From positions 3,100,001 through 3,164,000 of the forward strand of contig CM056743.1 in the NCBI GenBank assembly GCA_029851415.1: a stretch of DNA of 64,000 bases, in the 5' to 3' direction. The translations under genes were made by a program, and so were the position numbers. Origin of the DNA: Eretmocerus hayati (Eukaryota > Arthropoda > Insecta > Hymenoptera > Aphelinidae). Positions 45,246 through 58,664 of the stretch are shown piece after piece (position 1 is the first letter of the stretch; the number at the start of each line of letters is the position of its first letter). The notes beneath the pieces are model-generated. The model did not search any database, was not told where the DNA came from, and saw nothing but the letters and a program-made list of their open reading frames with translations.

Positions 45246-48200
45246 TCATTAATTGATTGATTGAATCAAGATCAAAAACTAAATATTCCATTTAATAAAA
45301 AGAGTACTTCTGCCGGATTTTCCTAAAAAAATTTTCCTGCGTGATTTGTTATTGATCTGTCGATTGCACATGTATACGATCTTATTAGAATTCATCTCCT
45401 GCTAGACTTGGAATTCACAGACCATTCTTCGACAATCCATAACTCTTCAAGTCTTAATATCCATCCTCTATATCTGAAATATGAACATTTTTCTTCAATA
45501 AAAAGTACTCACATTTTTATCCAGAATTTCACATCTCTCAAAATATATCATTTTAAGGCTCTTGGACGCGTATATCAAAACATGCACCGATGCGTATGAA
45601 TCTACCCTCTAAATCTGACTTTGCCAACTCATATAGATATATTCCCAAGGAGTTCATTTGAATATGTCTGATTATTCATCCCATGTTCTTTGTGTGCCAT
45701 AAGGATATCCATCATCGTCCAGTTCGTACAGTACAATGGATGCATTCGGGAAATGCGGGCAGATTTGGTCGGTCATTTCGAGTAGTCTGGCCTTGTCAAA
45801 CACTCATGATTCCCTATCTCGACATCACACATGTCTTTGTTCGTCGAGTTTTGCCCTCGACTTTGCCCGCATCTCCAATTCGTGTTGTTCAGCCCACTAC
45901 CGAGATCAATTTTGATGGATTCTATACATTGTTCACGTTATCCTCCTTCTCATCATCATCATCTTCTTCAGCTGCATTAGAAATGTAAACATCAACAACA
46001 TTAATCGATGCACATCTGCGGTTTCTAGGGTAATAACCCTTGAATTATGAGGCAGATGTATGTGGCTTTCCACTGAGCTCTATTTGAGTCACACGTATTG
46101 TTTAATACTCGATCATTTGGTTATTTCAAGTCGAGCAAGGTACCTTTTTATCATGTATGACAAGGTCTAAAAGTCATCATAATATACTACTGATTGAAAA
46201 AAATTCAGAAGGGGAACCGATGAAAGGAAACGGAAGAGCGGTATCGTGTCACCCAGAGAGTCGGGTAATTATCTGCCATACTGGCTGTCCACAAACATGT
46301 CTGAAAAAAAGTCACTTGGAAATCGGTACATGCATCCGTTACGGACCTGATCACCGCATATGGAAAAGTACCAGCATCCATCAAAATTTGTACCCTTTCC
46401 TCAGCCATTCTTTTCAAGTGTTCTTCTATACAGTCGAAAGATGATATGAAAGAGTGGAAAAAACCCTGACGAACTCGACACGAACTCATCATTACCCGAG
46501 CAAACAAAGAGGCCATTTCTGAATGAGGCGCCTCTAGTAACAGAGTTCCTGAGTGGCTGAGTTTGACCGGCCTCTTGTAGTATGTTTTTTCTTGGGCTCT
46601 GTGCCATCTACATAGTTATATATTCCTTCTTAAAAACCTACATATGGACCCACGTAAACAGGTAACTTCCTTCACCTGCGTGAATCACACATCAGAGCAT
46701 AATATTATACTTCAACACACATTATTCTGTAGCCTACTCTTGTGCTTCAATAACGTGGCAAGCATCGGCTCCCTTTACCATGTGCTATTGACATATATAT
46801 ATATATATATGCATGTATGGGGGCTTGTTTACCACACTGTTCTTTTGTGTTCGGCTTCAAGTAGTGCTACGGTATGGAATTTTCCATGCACCCCTCGGGA
46901 AACCGGCAACCGAATTCCCCTTCGTAATTCTTGCGTATCGTATTCACATATATCTTCACATGCAGAGGTTTGATTCCCTTCCAAACACTTTTTCTTGCAA
47001 ATTCAGTTGTTAGTATTTGAGTCAGGGAAAGATTGATTTAGCCTGGGACTCGGCCAGAAAAGTATCTCAAGTATTTCCTTTCCAATTTGTAAAAATCACT
47101 ATCTGAGATCAGATTCAAACGTTGGTTAACAAATGAAGACATTTAAATGCAACCATGTTCTTAGCTTCAACTTTTACTTAAGCTTATCATGCCTTTTTTC
47201 ATGAGCGATTCTTCCAAAAAGTCCCAGAACATGTTAAAGTTAAACACGAATAATTGGACCGAGTGACATAGACGAATGACGCGTGGCGTTTGGTCTGACC
47301 ACCTAGTGTTGTCGGCGATTGTGCTCGTAAGTAAATTATCCCCGCCGTATGGGTGACACATGGTTTGGTACCTGAGATATTACCTAGATTTGCAAAAAAA
47401 GACCTGGCAATAATGTGGTAAGTGTATCCATACACATATGCCATGAAAGAAGAGCCACGCGACTACCTTTTCGTCACCAAAAGCACAGAGACCTCGACAG
47501 AGACTCATATCCACACATATCGAACAGAAGTAATTTTTCACCCCAAAAGGTCCTTGGTGATGCTTTTCTTTGTGCCATGTAGGATCTTTTGGGGTGACTG
47601 AAAATTACGCTATGCATTGATAGTTCCTGGGGACAGATGAAGTTTCCAGATGGTACCAAGATCGATTGCATTGATTTTCAGAGGGTGGAAACTGAACGAG
47701 AGTCACTTGCACTATGAATGTCTGGACTTTTGTGGATTGTAAGTTGTGACGAATGCGGTCATTTTAGGTTAGGATTTTGGATAAGATGAATATAATCTCG
47801 ACGATATTTCAATATTACAGTAGTATCGTTCACAATATACGTATCGATACATACCTCAGACGCAGATGTGAACAAAGACCTATAAGACTTGGGAGTAGTG
47901 TTAAAATATTTATGATACTTTTGGAATATTTAATAGGAGATGTCAGCCAACACAAAGGCACGATTGGAATCCTGATAACAACGCAGTCTCAACTTTGAAT
48001 GCAAAGCATCCAGTTAGATTAAATTTGTTTCGTATGGATTTGGATTAAATGATGCTATGCAGTATGAAGAAATTCTTCTACAGGAATGAAGTTTGAAGTC
48101 ATACGTGAGTCAGAAATGTCGGTAATGAAGAGCCTGATGTCTTTTGCAGTCTTGGCTGAATTTCTAATTTTCTCGATGCCTTCAAAATATTCATGAGCAC

Positions 48201-51200
48201 TTCAACGCATCTTCAATTATTCAACTATATGTAACCTCAATTCTAAATATTCATTTCATACGAGAAATTCCTGTGGAATTGTTTCTTCTGGAATACCAGA
48301 GATTCAAATTTATAAGAATTTCCAAATTCAAACAACTTGGCACAAATTACATTTATCAAAATAGAACGTCCTGAATGCCCTCTTTCAATAACTTTTAGTC
48401 AATTTTCGTGTCGTGTTCTTCAAAACTGAAGCATCTGTACGTTTTCTGTCTCTCTCATTATCGTCAATGGTACGTCACAAGACTCTTCTAATGTCTCAAC
48501 TGTTTTAAGAAATTCTTGGAGTACAACTTATAACCATCAAATGCAGAAATATCTCAAATAGTTTTCGATAGCTGAGCCAAGTTATTAAAATTACTCACAC
48601 AAGTCATCAATGTTACCCAAAGTCATCATGTGTGTATTTTGCTGTTCCAAAATAGATTATCTTGTGGTTTAATGTATTCATTGCAAATGATTGAAAACAC
48701 TTTAGCTCATAAAATCCACATCAGACCATTGTGAGTCTTTCGGAATCTATTTGAACGATGGCTTGCCAGACTCGCGTGTTTTCTTCTTGCTCCGGGTGTT
48801 TTTCCTCGTCTCAAAACAGATGCTGGTCCCAAATTTATTCAATGTATATATCATGCAGTAGACTTGTAATCAGTTAGAGCTCTATTCATTCGGTCGGCGA
48901 CGAAGCTCCACAATAACAGCTCCAAAATGAAACGTCCTTGGGTTCCCTTATGTAGAAAGAGTCAATTTTATCACAACAGGGTTAGACGAGAGTATACTTG
49001 TATACATGTGGGGTATTTTTCCGAAAGTTGAGCTCAGACTGTTGAGATAATAGTGATGGTCTACAACCCCTCAATTTTATCCGCAGTATATGGGTCAGAA
49101 GTACTAGAGAAGCCGTCTATGCCATATTATTTTATTTCTGCGCTTCACGCACACAATAAGGGTGTTGTTGGGTTATGTTCTATATATCTATATAAAAATA
49201 TGATCGCCGATCTCCCGCAGTTGGCATCACCCTTTGTTTTCAACGACACTAGAAAAGTATTGGAAGCATGGCATTGTGACCTCGTATATTTATTTGCGTG
49301 AGGGCTGAACGAGATTGAAGTAGATTACTTAGCAATATATGCATGTAGTAGCGAGGCATTACTGAGTACACATTGCGGCTGTCCGCTGATATAGTCTTTG
49401 TTTGCTAGAGATCACGCGTCACTCGTTCTGTGTAGCTTGAACCTCGGCTTGAACAATGTGGAATCTTGTTGAGAGAATAATAATTTATGAAACTACCTGA
49501 CTAGACAATGAGAAATTTGTGCATTAGAAGTTTCAATGCTTATCTAGTTCGTATATGTTTTGATCAAAGAATGGCACCTCATTCGAACGAAATTCCAGAA
49601 CATTTTGCTCTCACTTCGATGGTTTCAAAACGACCAAAATCCATTTCTCGAATAGATTTGTCAACTGGCCTGGTCCAGGTACACAATGGCATCCTTTGAG
49701 GTTAAAAAATGACTTTCTGGAGAAATTTTGTCTGGTTCTAAAGACTTTGAATCCACTTTCATAATATATGATTCTTTAACATTCGATAGTTGGCGTTAAC
49801 CAGGTAAATTTACATCGTTACCTTTCTCATAACTAATGGCATGATTTTTTATTCACAAATTTTCCCAAATACTAAAAGCCATGCCTATCTTTGCGTCAAA
49901 CTACAGGCTTGATTGGTCCACCCACGGAATTAGGCAAATTCTTGACAGGGTGATGAGGATTCTCATAGATAACCTCGAGGAGTATCCGAGTAACGGCTTT
50001 CTATGAATATTTGTACAAAGTTGTCAACTCAGAAAGGAAAGGAGAAATCAACATGTTTCTAAATCATCCAATCAATCGTCAAGTGTAACAAGTATTTGCA
50101 GACCCTCCATCACAAGTTATACTGCCCAAGGATCTTAACTTAACTCTGATGAGCGAAGCCCAAGAGCAAAGCTTCGTTTGATGTGGTTTTGCCTCTTACT
50201 ACATCAAGTTACTGTAGATCCTAATTGACACTATGTACCATAACATAAGCTCTAACTTGATTTGAACTATACTAGTTGCTTGTTCCAGAGTATAGTTGCA
50301 ATACAGATAAGAGTCACGCGTTATACTTGAGCTCAGATAATATTGATCCTTGAACTTACAATTAGTAATAACGAGAGCTAAATTCAGAGTGTTTTGATAA
50401 TCATTTAACAATTAGATCAACTGGAAATGAATAGAATTGGTCTGTGGGGATAATTTACAAGTTTTTTTTTTTTTTTGACGAATTAGTAGTTTTGCGTGCG
50501 AGTAAAAATGAATAGGAGATCAAAGAGCCACTTTACTGGTCCAAGAAACGAAGTATTTTTATTTTATGGTGCGTAAGAATTTCTGTTGTCGGTATCTATC
50601 TTACAGGATAAACAATATTGAGGTTTTTAAGCCGATAACGAAAATCCGAGGTCGAACCGTGCCTTTACCTATCCCTATTTCGATTCATTCACAAGAATTT
50701 CCAAGCAAACCGTTTATTGTTCAGTATTTTGAATTGCTCATCACGACAGTCTTGACAAATATCAAAAGATGTCAATGAAATTTTGCCTTTTTTCCTATCT
50801 TAGCAAATTAAGAATCATACCATGGTAAAGTAGCCATATCAGCTCCAAATTTCGAGTGATATTAACCATATATGTAGGTGAAATTACGTCCGACGGCAAA
50901 TGTGTCAGAAACAGAAAACGAATGTAGCCGGACTGGATATGCGATAATACATCATATCGGAATGCACGCGTGTGGTGTTTCAGCTTCTTTCTGATTAATT
51001 AGTCATTCTATTGCGTATTACAATGGTAACCGTAAATTAATCGCACATACTATCTACCGATAGCCAATTACGTCGCGACGATGCATCATCGAACATCAGA
51101 AGCTTCAAAGCAATCGGACTGACTGCGCACTATGTAACACAAATTGAGGAAATTCGCGTGATTTTTGCCTATATGTATATGGAGCATTCAGTATCAATTT

Positions 51201-52024
51201 TTTTGCAAAATTTTAGATAGAAAAGTATGAGATTTGGAGTGCGACGAGATTTGATGTTTTAAATATATCATATTATACAGACTAAGGACATGGGTATTTG
51301 TAGTACATATCTCAATCGCATTTGTGTAAAATATAATATAATGACTGACGAAAGTGGCTTCCGCGTTGCATCAGTTGCCACGATAAGAGTATATAGCGCT
51401 ATCTCGTGCAGTTGTTAGAAAATGCCGGATAGTTAAATGGGCGGCAATGCGATTCGCACCCTCGAAAGCGTGTCACGCGCTCCGAGAGACGCTCTTATAT
51501 TCGTATCTCGAAATCGACCCGAGTGCACTCGCTTTCTTTGCCCCCATTTTCTCAACATCGTATGTACTTATCTCGGAGAGTTTTGTACTCACTCGTCTGA
51601 GAAAAATTTAGTTATTTGTAAGCTCGGATTGTTCGTAAATTTTAGCTCATATTTGATTTCCATAAATTGATTTTTTGAAATCTCAAAATTACGCGTCATC
51701 AAAATCCTCATCACAACGATAAATACAGTGTAAATTGTAAGATCCCGGCATATTTTTTTGACACATACATAATGGGCTCTCAAAGGATGCATTTTTTAAT
51801 CCGATGGTGGAAAGATCATGATTCATGGACAAATTATATTTGCACGAGGATTGAGACCAAAGGAACAATGGTGATTCTCAAAATACAGTTTATCTTACAC
51901 TTTCTCTGCACAAATCAGTAAAAATTGATCCCATTCAGGGCATTTTTATAATCAGCAAAGTTCTTTGATTGGGATGAATTTTCATTAATTCATGTGAAGA
52001 GGCTGTGTAACAATAAGTAAATTC
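45246..52024. other. Non-coding stretch, no supported gene
   Basis: About 6.8 kb of AT-rich DNA. Opposing frames at 46157-46444 (plus) and 46516-46205 (minus) overlap, and neither resembles a family. An (AT)n run lies at about 46792-46810. A short acidic minus-strand frame at 45971-45922 arises from a (CAT)n-type run behind an acceptor-like ATGCAG. Poly-T at 50462-50477. No RNA gene or dispersed repeat was recognised. Confidence 0.45.
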
Positions 52025-52943
52025 TGAAAGAACCCCGCCATAAATCATAGGAAATTGGTTTTCGGTAATTATTGATGTGAGTAAGTTCAAACGATAGATC
52101 TCGGCGCACTGATCAAAAGTGGTCATGGACGCAAAATCCGAGGAGGTCCTCGTTTTGAGATATCTTGTCTCAAAGATGCCTCAATAATGCCTTGGAAGAT
52201 AGGGTTATGAGTTGATCTTCATTGATCAATCAAAACATTCAAAACATGAAGCATGTAAATCTTAATCGCACTCTCTTGTGCAAAGTGAACAACCTCATAT
52301 TTTTGTCAAAAAAATGATCCACTATCATTATAATTATCATCATCGTTATCATTATTGATAACTCGGACCAAATAAAAACTTATTTGCAGTGGAAAGATGA
52401 GCTGTGGTTCTCATAAAGATAGAGTGAGGTATTTGTATACCATTGTATTCGAATAGAAATCGTATCAGATCAAATCGTATGGTGATTGAGAAGTATATTC
52501 CATCATGAGGCAAAGCTTTTGAGAAGACAGGGTGCTCGACAGAGACTCAAGTTGCTGCATGGTGAAGAGTCTGCCTCAGTGCGTCGATCAACTATAATGC
52601 GCATTTGTATTTTTCCCCATAATTATTATTCCATATCACATTCATCCAACTTTACTGGATCTCACAATCATCAAAAAAGAATGAGATGGTCAAACGCGCG
52701 TCCGAAAAATAATGCATGTGCAGACACAATTTAGCGAATAGTTTGATGAAAATCGACTCATAACCCTATTTTTCGATGCATATCAAGGGGCATCTTTGAG
52801 ACAAGATACCGCAAAATGAGGACCTCCTGGGATTTTGCGTCCATGACCACTTTTGATCAGTGCGCCGAAATCTATCGTTTGAGCTCACTTTCATCAATAA
52901 TTACCGAAAGCCAATTTCCTATGATTTATGGCGGGGTCCTTTC
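52025..52943. mobile_element. Inverted-repeat element L (about 919 bp, arms about 190 bp)
   Basis: The left arm (52025-52222, starting GAAAGAACCCCGCCATAAAT) is mirrored by the right arm (about 52757-52943, ending ATTTATGGCGGGGTCCTTTC). Arm identity is about 88% by eye. Each arm contains the start of the same peptide, MTTFDQCAEIYRL...SIIT, in mirror image (52126 leftward and 52843 rightward). The spacer of about 530 bp is unique. No target duplication is evident. It is similar in plan to FB1 and FB2 but unrelated in sequence. Confidence 0.7.
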
Positions 52944-53712
52944 TTCCGGAAGGTTCTTATGAAAGATAATGAATTATTTGATTTTCTAGAATTTCTTTGA
53001 TCATTTCTATGTTTTCCGAGGGAGTTCGCGAAAATTTCTTAGAACGTTGCTGTCAAAAGATCTAATGATCCGCTTAGAATGATGATCTGACTGTATTACA
53101 TATTGAGTTGAATTCAACACAGAGGGAAAAACTAAATCAGTCGTTGACCGGCTAAATATTCTGATGACCAAAATTTCATCAATTTAAGAATTTACCCCAG
53201 AAATTTTACCTCAAATTCATGATATTTACTTGGGAGTATCACGTCTTTTTTCTTCGCCAAAATCGTGCTATCTTCGATAAATGCGGAGTCCACTCCATGT
53301 CATCTGAAAATGAACGCCAACTTGGATCAGCATGATTTTCTTAGCGGGAAATGTTTTTCCCTTGGGCACCCTCTTTACAGAGAGTAAATGCCACCGCGAC
53401 CCGATTTTCGTCCCCTTCGAGACTGTCGGTCATTGACCCGCGACCCCGTCATCCTGGCGATGTTTACGAGTTTATCCATACCTCTGATACATATACATAG
53501 TACGTCTCTTTGTGTATGAATCGAAAATCCCGAGCTTTTCTTCGTTCAATGTATCCGAGGGGTGATTACGCCTCGCCTCATTCGGAAAAATCTCCCAGCC
53601 CATCATATCCGAAGAGAAAATCTATAGAGGGAATGGGCCGTGGAATTTTCCCCGATAATTATTTTCTATAGGAGAAGTTCATATGCAAAAGCTACACCCT
53701 CCCTTAGATATG
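52944..53712. other. Non-coding spacer
   Basis: No gene or repeat recognised. Confidence 0.55.
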
Positions 53713-55075
53713 TGGGTAGTTCCGTAGAAACTTTGAAATAATGTGTGCCTGCTTTTACCAACCCTTAAAACGCTTGGGGAAAAAATTGTACAGGTCATTT
53801 TCGACGTATGGTTTGGTGCATTTTTGGCGCAATCGTTGGTTTGGCGATCCAGGGTCGCCAAAAAAAATCATCATCCAAAAAGGGGTCGAAATGTCAGGTC
53901 CGTGTGCTGAGTGGTTTTTCATTTTTTCGATGTTTGTGAGTGTATAGCACCACCGAGAGGCTCGTTCGGGTTTCGAGCAGGCAAACTTATCAAATTTGAT
54001 AGTATTAAGGTAGTACTAGCGGTACTGATGAGTCCAAGTGCAGATTATACCCGCACTTGACTCTGTCCCGCTCCCGATATAGGTATAGTGAACGCACGCA
54101 GCAGACGACAACCTAACCCCGAAAATCCAGAAATGACTGACATTTTGGCTTCGATATTCTTTTGTACGCTCTGAATCGTTAATCTGTTGGTTTCTATGTG
54201 ATTTTCGTGCTCTCTTTTTCTTGTGAACCGACTCTCGTGAAAATCTGTACGGTAGATATTACTCTACTCGTCATTTCCCATAAGCCGCCGTGTTAAATCG
54301 ACTTTCTTGAAACTGCTCAGAACTTTTCTCTCAGACTCTATGAAGGCTCTTGAAATTTTAACTAAGGCAGTTTGAGATATCAATCTACCACTGTGCCGAA
54401 TTTCGCAATTTTCTGTACGGTTATTCGAGGACCGCTAGTACTACCTTAAGAGTTCAAATCCCATCACTATGAGAGCCCAAAGACCACTTTTTGTGTGTGC
54501 GCTGAGCACGTACATTTTGTGGCGCAATTTTAACTAAAATTTTACTCCCTCAGGTTTCCTCGATACAAGTGAATTTGTGTCTCATCCTAGACTTTTCCGC
54601 ATCAACTGATTCTTAAAGTGAATCGTCAGGCGCAACTTTTCCATGCCTCAGAATTTCGAAAAAAATGGATTTTCACAATTTGCGGAGTACTTTTCGGAGA
54701 AAATTTAGTTTTGCTAAATTTTTATGTCAGGTCCGTGTGGTGTTAGTGCGACCCTTCATCGCGAGACTACAGAAGTCCTAGTCAGTTTTTTTTCAAAGTA
54801 TTTGATGGCCAAATTAAAATTCGAAAACCCCAGAGCTGTAGCTCAAACTATTTGGCCGTGAGATCAATTTTAGTGGCGAAATGTCAGGTCCGTGTGATGC
54901 TACCGCGTCTCTACATGTTATCCTATAGTGGAAAAATTTACATCCGTGCGCGAGTTTATTCATACTTTATATGTTTCAAAAAGTCGAAAAAAACATCTTA
55001 GAACTTTCGAAAATGCGAATTGGGCTTGGCACGTTTTCAACCTCCAAATATCGAAGTTTCCGCGGAACTCCCGAT
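53713..55075. mobile_element. TIR element A, copy A2, with a nested insertion
   Basis: The left end GGGTAGTTCCGTAGAAAC and right end GTTTCCGCGGAACTCCCGAT correspond to A1's TIRs. The body is collinear with A1 (AATGTGTGCCTGCTT, GACCACTTTTTGTGTGTGCG, GTACTTTTCGGAGAAAATTT). The length without the nested insert is about 922 bp against 944 in A1. The word ATGTCAGGTCCGTGTG occurs three times (near 53890, 54723 and 54881). Non-coding. Confidence 0.8.
54009..54445. mobile_element. 437-bp MITE nested in A2, TTAA target site
   Basis: The ends GGTAGTACTAGCGGT and CCGCTAGTACTACC are inverted copies and are bounded by TTAA at 54005-54008 and 54446-54449. The uninterrupted A1 copy runs collinearly through this point with nothing in between, so A2 was invaded after it inserted. 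A TTAA duplication is the hallmark of piggyBac-type elements, although typical piggyBac ends begin CCC or CCY rather than GGT. A second stem, CAAGTGC/GCACTTG, lies near the left end. No ORF; non-autonomous. Confidence 0.75.
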
Positions 55076-58000
55076 ATATGATTTCAAGTACGATCCATAC
55101 TCGCATACAAGTTAGGGAGTGTCATGAAGTAAAAAAAAAACCACAGAGTTGAGTCCTAGGAATGTACAAGGATGTATGGATGTATGTATAGAAAATTCGC
55201 TATATTGGAGCGTAGCGTAGGGGAAAAGTAGATTTCCATGGCTCCCAGGAAATGAAAGGACTTCCGTCTCTCTCTGTACTATCCTCGCTGAAAGATTTCG
55301 TTTTACGAGCCATAAGCCTCGTGTCCAATTCATCCGCTCTGCAGTCTTATTTCCGATTTTTCATTTTCTTCATCTCGAAAATAAGTATTCTTGTTTTTGG
55401 ACTAGGACGCAGGCAGGCTATTAAAGATGCATACTATAGAACTGACCTCGACGATTTGGTTCTTTTTATTACTCGATAAAGACCTCGACTGCAAAGAAAA
55501 ATAGCTGTCTGCTGCGATCGTCAAAAGTTATATGTCCGCTATAGATGAATGATATCGTTCGAGTCGCATAGAGTTTTTCCCCCGACTGCACAATCAGTTT
55601 TGCTGGAGAAGAAAATCTTCAAATGTCGAATTCTGTGAATAGCTAGGTTGTTTCATTGTACCTATATATCGTATCGTGACTGGTTATCGACTCGTAAAAT
55701 TTTATTCGATACGGTATCTCGGGCATCGGAGTTCGATTTGACGCAGTTTTTGGTTGTAAAGTGGCAGAAGAAAAGCTTGATGGAAGATCGGTTAGGTCGA
55801 GAAATTTCACGTGAAATCACGTGGCTGGGCTGTATTTTAAAGATGGAAGAATATTCCATCTATCTTTCAAAGTTTTTCTTGTGATGTGTTTGTTTCGTAT
55901 ATTGAGTTGAGATAATAGTTGGAGGACCGTGAAGCTGATCGTAATTACTAAAATTGGCAAAAATGATGACCTACAAAATTTTATGCGCAGTAAAGCTGAT
56001 TGAGTTCGAAGAAAACGTGAAAACAAAGTCCACATCCGAATTAGCGCGTGGTGCGCAAAAAAATTTCGGTCATATAGAATCATCACTGTCACTGGCAGAT
56101 AAGATTTCTGGCTTTTGCGTGTTCAAAACTACAAATTTTTCCACTGAATGATTCGCTCGTGACGGAAATTCTCGAATTCCCAACAGAATAACGTAACACT
56201 CCCCCCATTTGCCTCGTTTCCGCCCTTCTTTAAATCGACAAGAGAAGGAATTTTAAATTCATCGATCCATCTCCCATGGGGGGAGGCCGGTAGATGGGTG
56301 CTCTGGAATTAACACTGTAGTGCACGCAATATTCCGCAATATTCACCACGGGATACCCCATATACATATGTGCATTTCCGATGCCTTGGAGGACGTAAAC
56401 AACCTATTTATAGAGAGGGGAGAAATTTAAACCTCCTAAGCATCTGCGCCCCGAAAAAATGAAGATTGAAGTCTATAAAAGCCTATGCCGACGTTGTTGT
56501 TGAGCTTCCTGCTGTTTTGGAAGCGTGCTGCCACGACCGGGTTTGCGCATATCCGGCTTTGAGCTCCAACAGGGTGTGCATTTGTGTAAGGTTAGGAATT
56601 TTGAAGTCTATAGGCTGGAGGGCAAACAACATCGGCCCGGATTTGATTGAAGTGGAAGAAAAAAAATTCGTCCGCTTTGTTAGGGCATCTCAAATGGCTA
56701 ACTTCAATGTTGCGTAATTTATGGTTGGCCCCTAAAGACTTCTGGATAAAAAATTTTTACTTTTAGATCCCGTGATTCTGAATTTTTACTGGGCAACGTA
56801 GTGATAGTGATTCGATTCGCTGATAAGGCTGATGCATATCTTGTTGGGATAAATAGACAATTGAAGCTCGTTGAAGAGTGTATCACAGGATTTTAGCGAA
56901 TCAAAAGCTCGTTGAATGCTTGGGAGGATTATATCGTAGCCCAAGGGATATTTTATTTTATATCGTTTTTCCATCGATGCGGGAGGGTAATAAATAAATA
57001 TCATCCATCAGATTGAATTGAAACGTATATTCACGGCTTTATCGAATATTGGCAGGATCGAAACAGCTCCAGGGAATAATTTATTTTTCAATTCGTTTCG
57101 ATATATCTGTCTATCTATACGCAAAAGGACAATAATCCGATTTTCAAACAGAAGCCACGTAAAGGAGTCTGTGGGAAACTACATAGCTTTAAATTTATTG
57201 CCTATTGATGAATATACACACCACGGATTGATTGTTGTCGGTTTTATTGAAATTATATTCATATTCGTGGAAAGCTCTCGTGCAACCGCATTCATTCAAT
57301 TTCAAACATCTGCTATTTTTTTCTCTGTAGCATAAGCAGCAACATTTTTTTGTGTGACCAAAATGCATGATATTTTTTTTATCGCAAATTGTAATCCAGA
57401 ATTTGAAATATCGGACACGAAGATTAATTGGATTTGAGGAAGGAGAACAGATAAAGGGATCGATTCACTCGCGTGGAATTTTTCAATCTCCCCCGATCAC
57501 GATACGGATCTGTGTACAGTGAAAAATCTCGCTATTCATGTAATATGTGTGTGCATGTACGCAATGTTCACCCGATCACATACCATAGATCAAACGTGCT
57601 CCGGGCGTATAACAAAATCATTGGGGGGGACCCCCGTCAACCCCTAATATTCAATTCACATTTCAATTGGCCATCATTTTTCATACGCATTTTTTCCTTT
57701 CTTATGCCAGCGTGTGTTTATGCTGCTACCACGAATTTTCAAAACCACCATAAAAAAAGAGGGGAGGACCACTCTGCAAAATGCGCAGCGATTTCTACCC
57801 TCTTTACATGTGGCATTACTATATCTAGCTGTTGACACACGAGATATCATTAGGGGATGGCGCATACGGGCGATTTTTCAAAATACGGTATTCCCGTACT
57901 GTAATAGTGTGCGTGTGAGCCATATATTCGTATGTAAGGGACACAAAGGGCATTCGATGTGGCCCTTTTGTCGGATATTCCAGTACACCCTAATGCGGCG

Positions 58001-58664
58001 ACCTTGCAACCTACATGGTTCATAAAGTGTAGTATGCCTTTGAGATTTTCAGTTCGTGAGCTATATGTAGTTTTGGTAGATTTTCTTTGTGCCTCGTATT
58101 GAGTAAGTAGGCCCTTGTCGACGTCGTTTTTCTTCATTCGAATTTTTCCGCGTTTGAGCTTTGGAGATCGTAATGTATGGTGTTTGCTTAGGGAATTAGG
58201 GTACGAGTATAGAAAGTGGGCTGAATCGAAGCGAGCCGAGTGAGTCGATATCTCTTGGGAAGCGCCAAGCGATATATCTCTGTTTTTCGTGCACATATAC
58301 ATCTGCTCATTTGAATAATCTCAAAGTGTGCTGTTGCAGTGAGTGATATATTGACTATTTTGATTGATTTTGGGGCTCAGGATCGCAGATGTGACGTATT
58401 GTGGAGTGACATTATTGCAGTCGTTATATGCGTTTTTGGTTCGATTTTTGGCGTTGTAATGATTCAAAGTGGAATTATCTCGAGGATTCTCTTGGTATTT
58501 TTGATTTTTATTCTTAACCCACTCTCTTCCAAATTGAATAGGAAAATACCGAATGTCTATTATGTCCCGTATCGTTGGCATGAAAAAATACGAAAGAAGA
58601 CAGAGTAAAAAACACATAGGTGCATGCAAGAGTTTAATTCAAGGTTGAATTACCCGACCCAAAA
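55076..58664. other. Non-coding stretch, no supported gene
   Basis: Two longer frames are worth recording, without support. First, minus 58302-57850 (150 codons) has no motif. Second, plus 58315-58608, with no ATG at its start, has two hydrophobic stretches (IIAVVICVFGSIFGVVM and ILLVFLIFIL) and a basic end; it follows an acceptor-like TGCTGTTGCAG and could be a terminal membrane-protein exon or chance in T-rich DNA. A segment around 56465-56720 is relatively GC-rich. No repeat family was seen. Confidence 0.45.

Noticed and set aside
45922..45971. Acidic terminal exon-like minus-strand frame behind ATGCAG
   Set aside because: Only 15 residues and generated by a (CAT)n-type simple repeat; composition explains it.
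54025..54076. CTGATGAGTCC followed by a CAAGTGC/GCACTTG stem in the nested MITE, resembling a hammerhead ribozyme
   Set aside because: The strand after the stem reads ACTCTGTCC and lacks the obligatory GAAA, so the catalytic core is incomplete.
57850..58302. 150-codon minus-strand frame
   Set aside because: No family resemblance and no flanking exon structure; length alone is not convincing.
58315..58608. Two-helix hydrophobic frame
   Set aside because: It lacks an ATG at its start and any recognisable family; T-rich DNA yields such frames by chance. Noted in the stretch description only.
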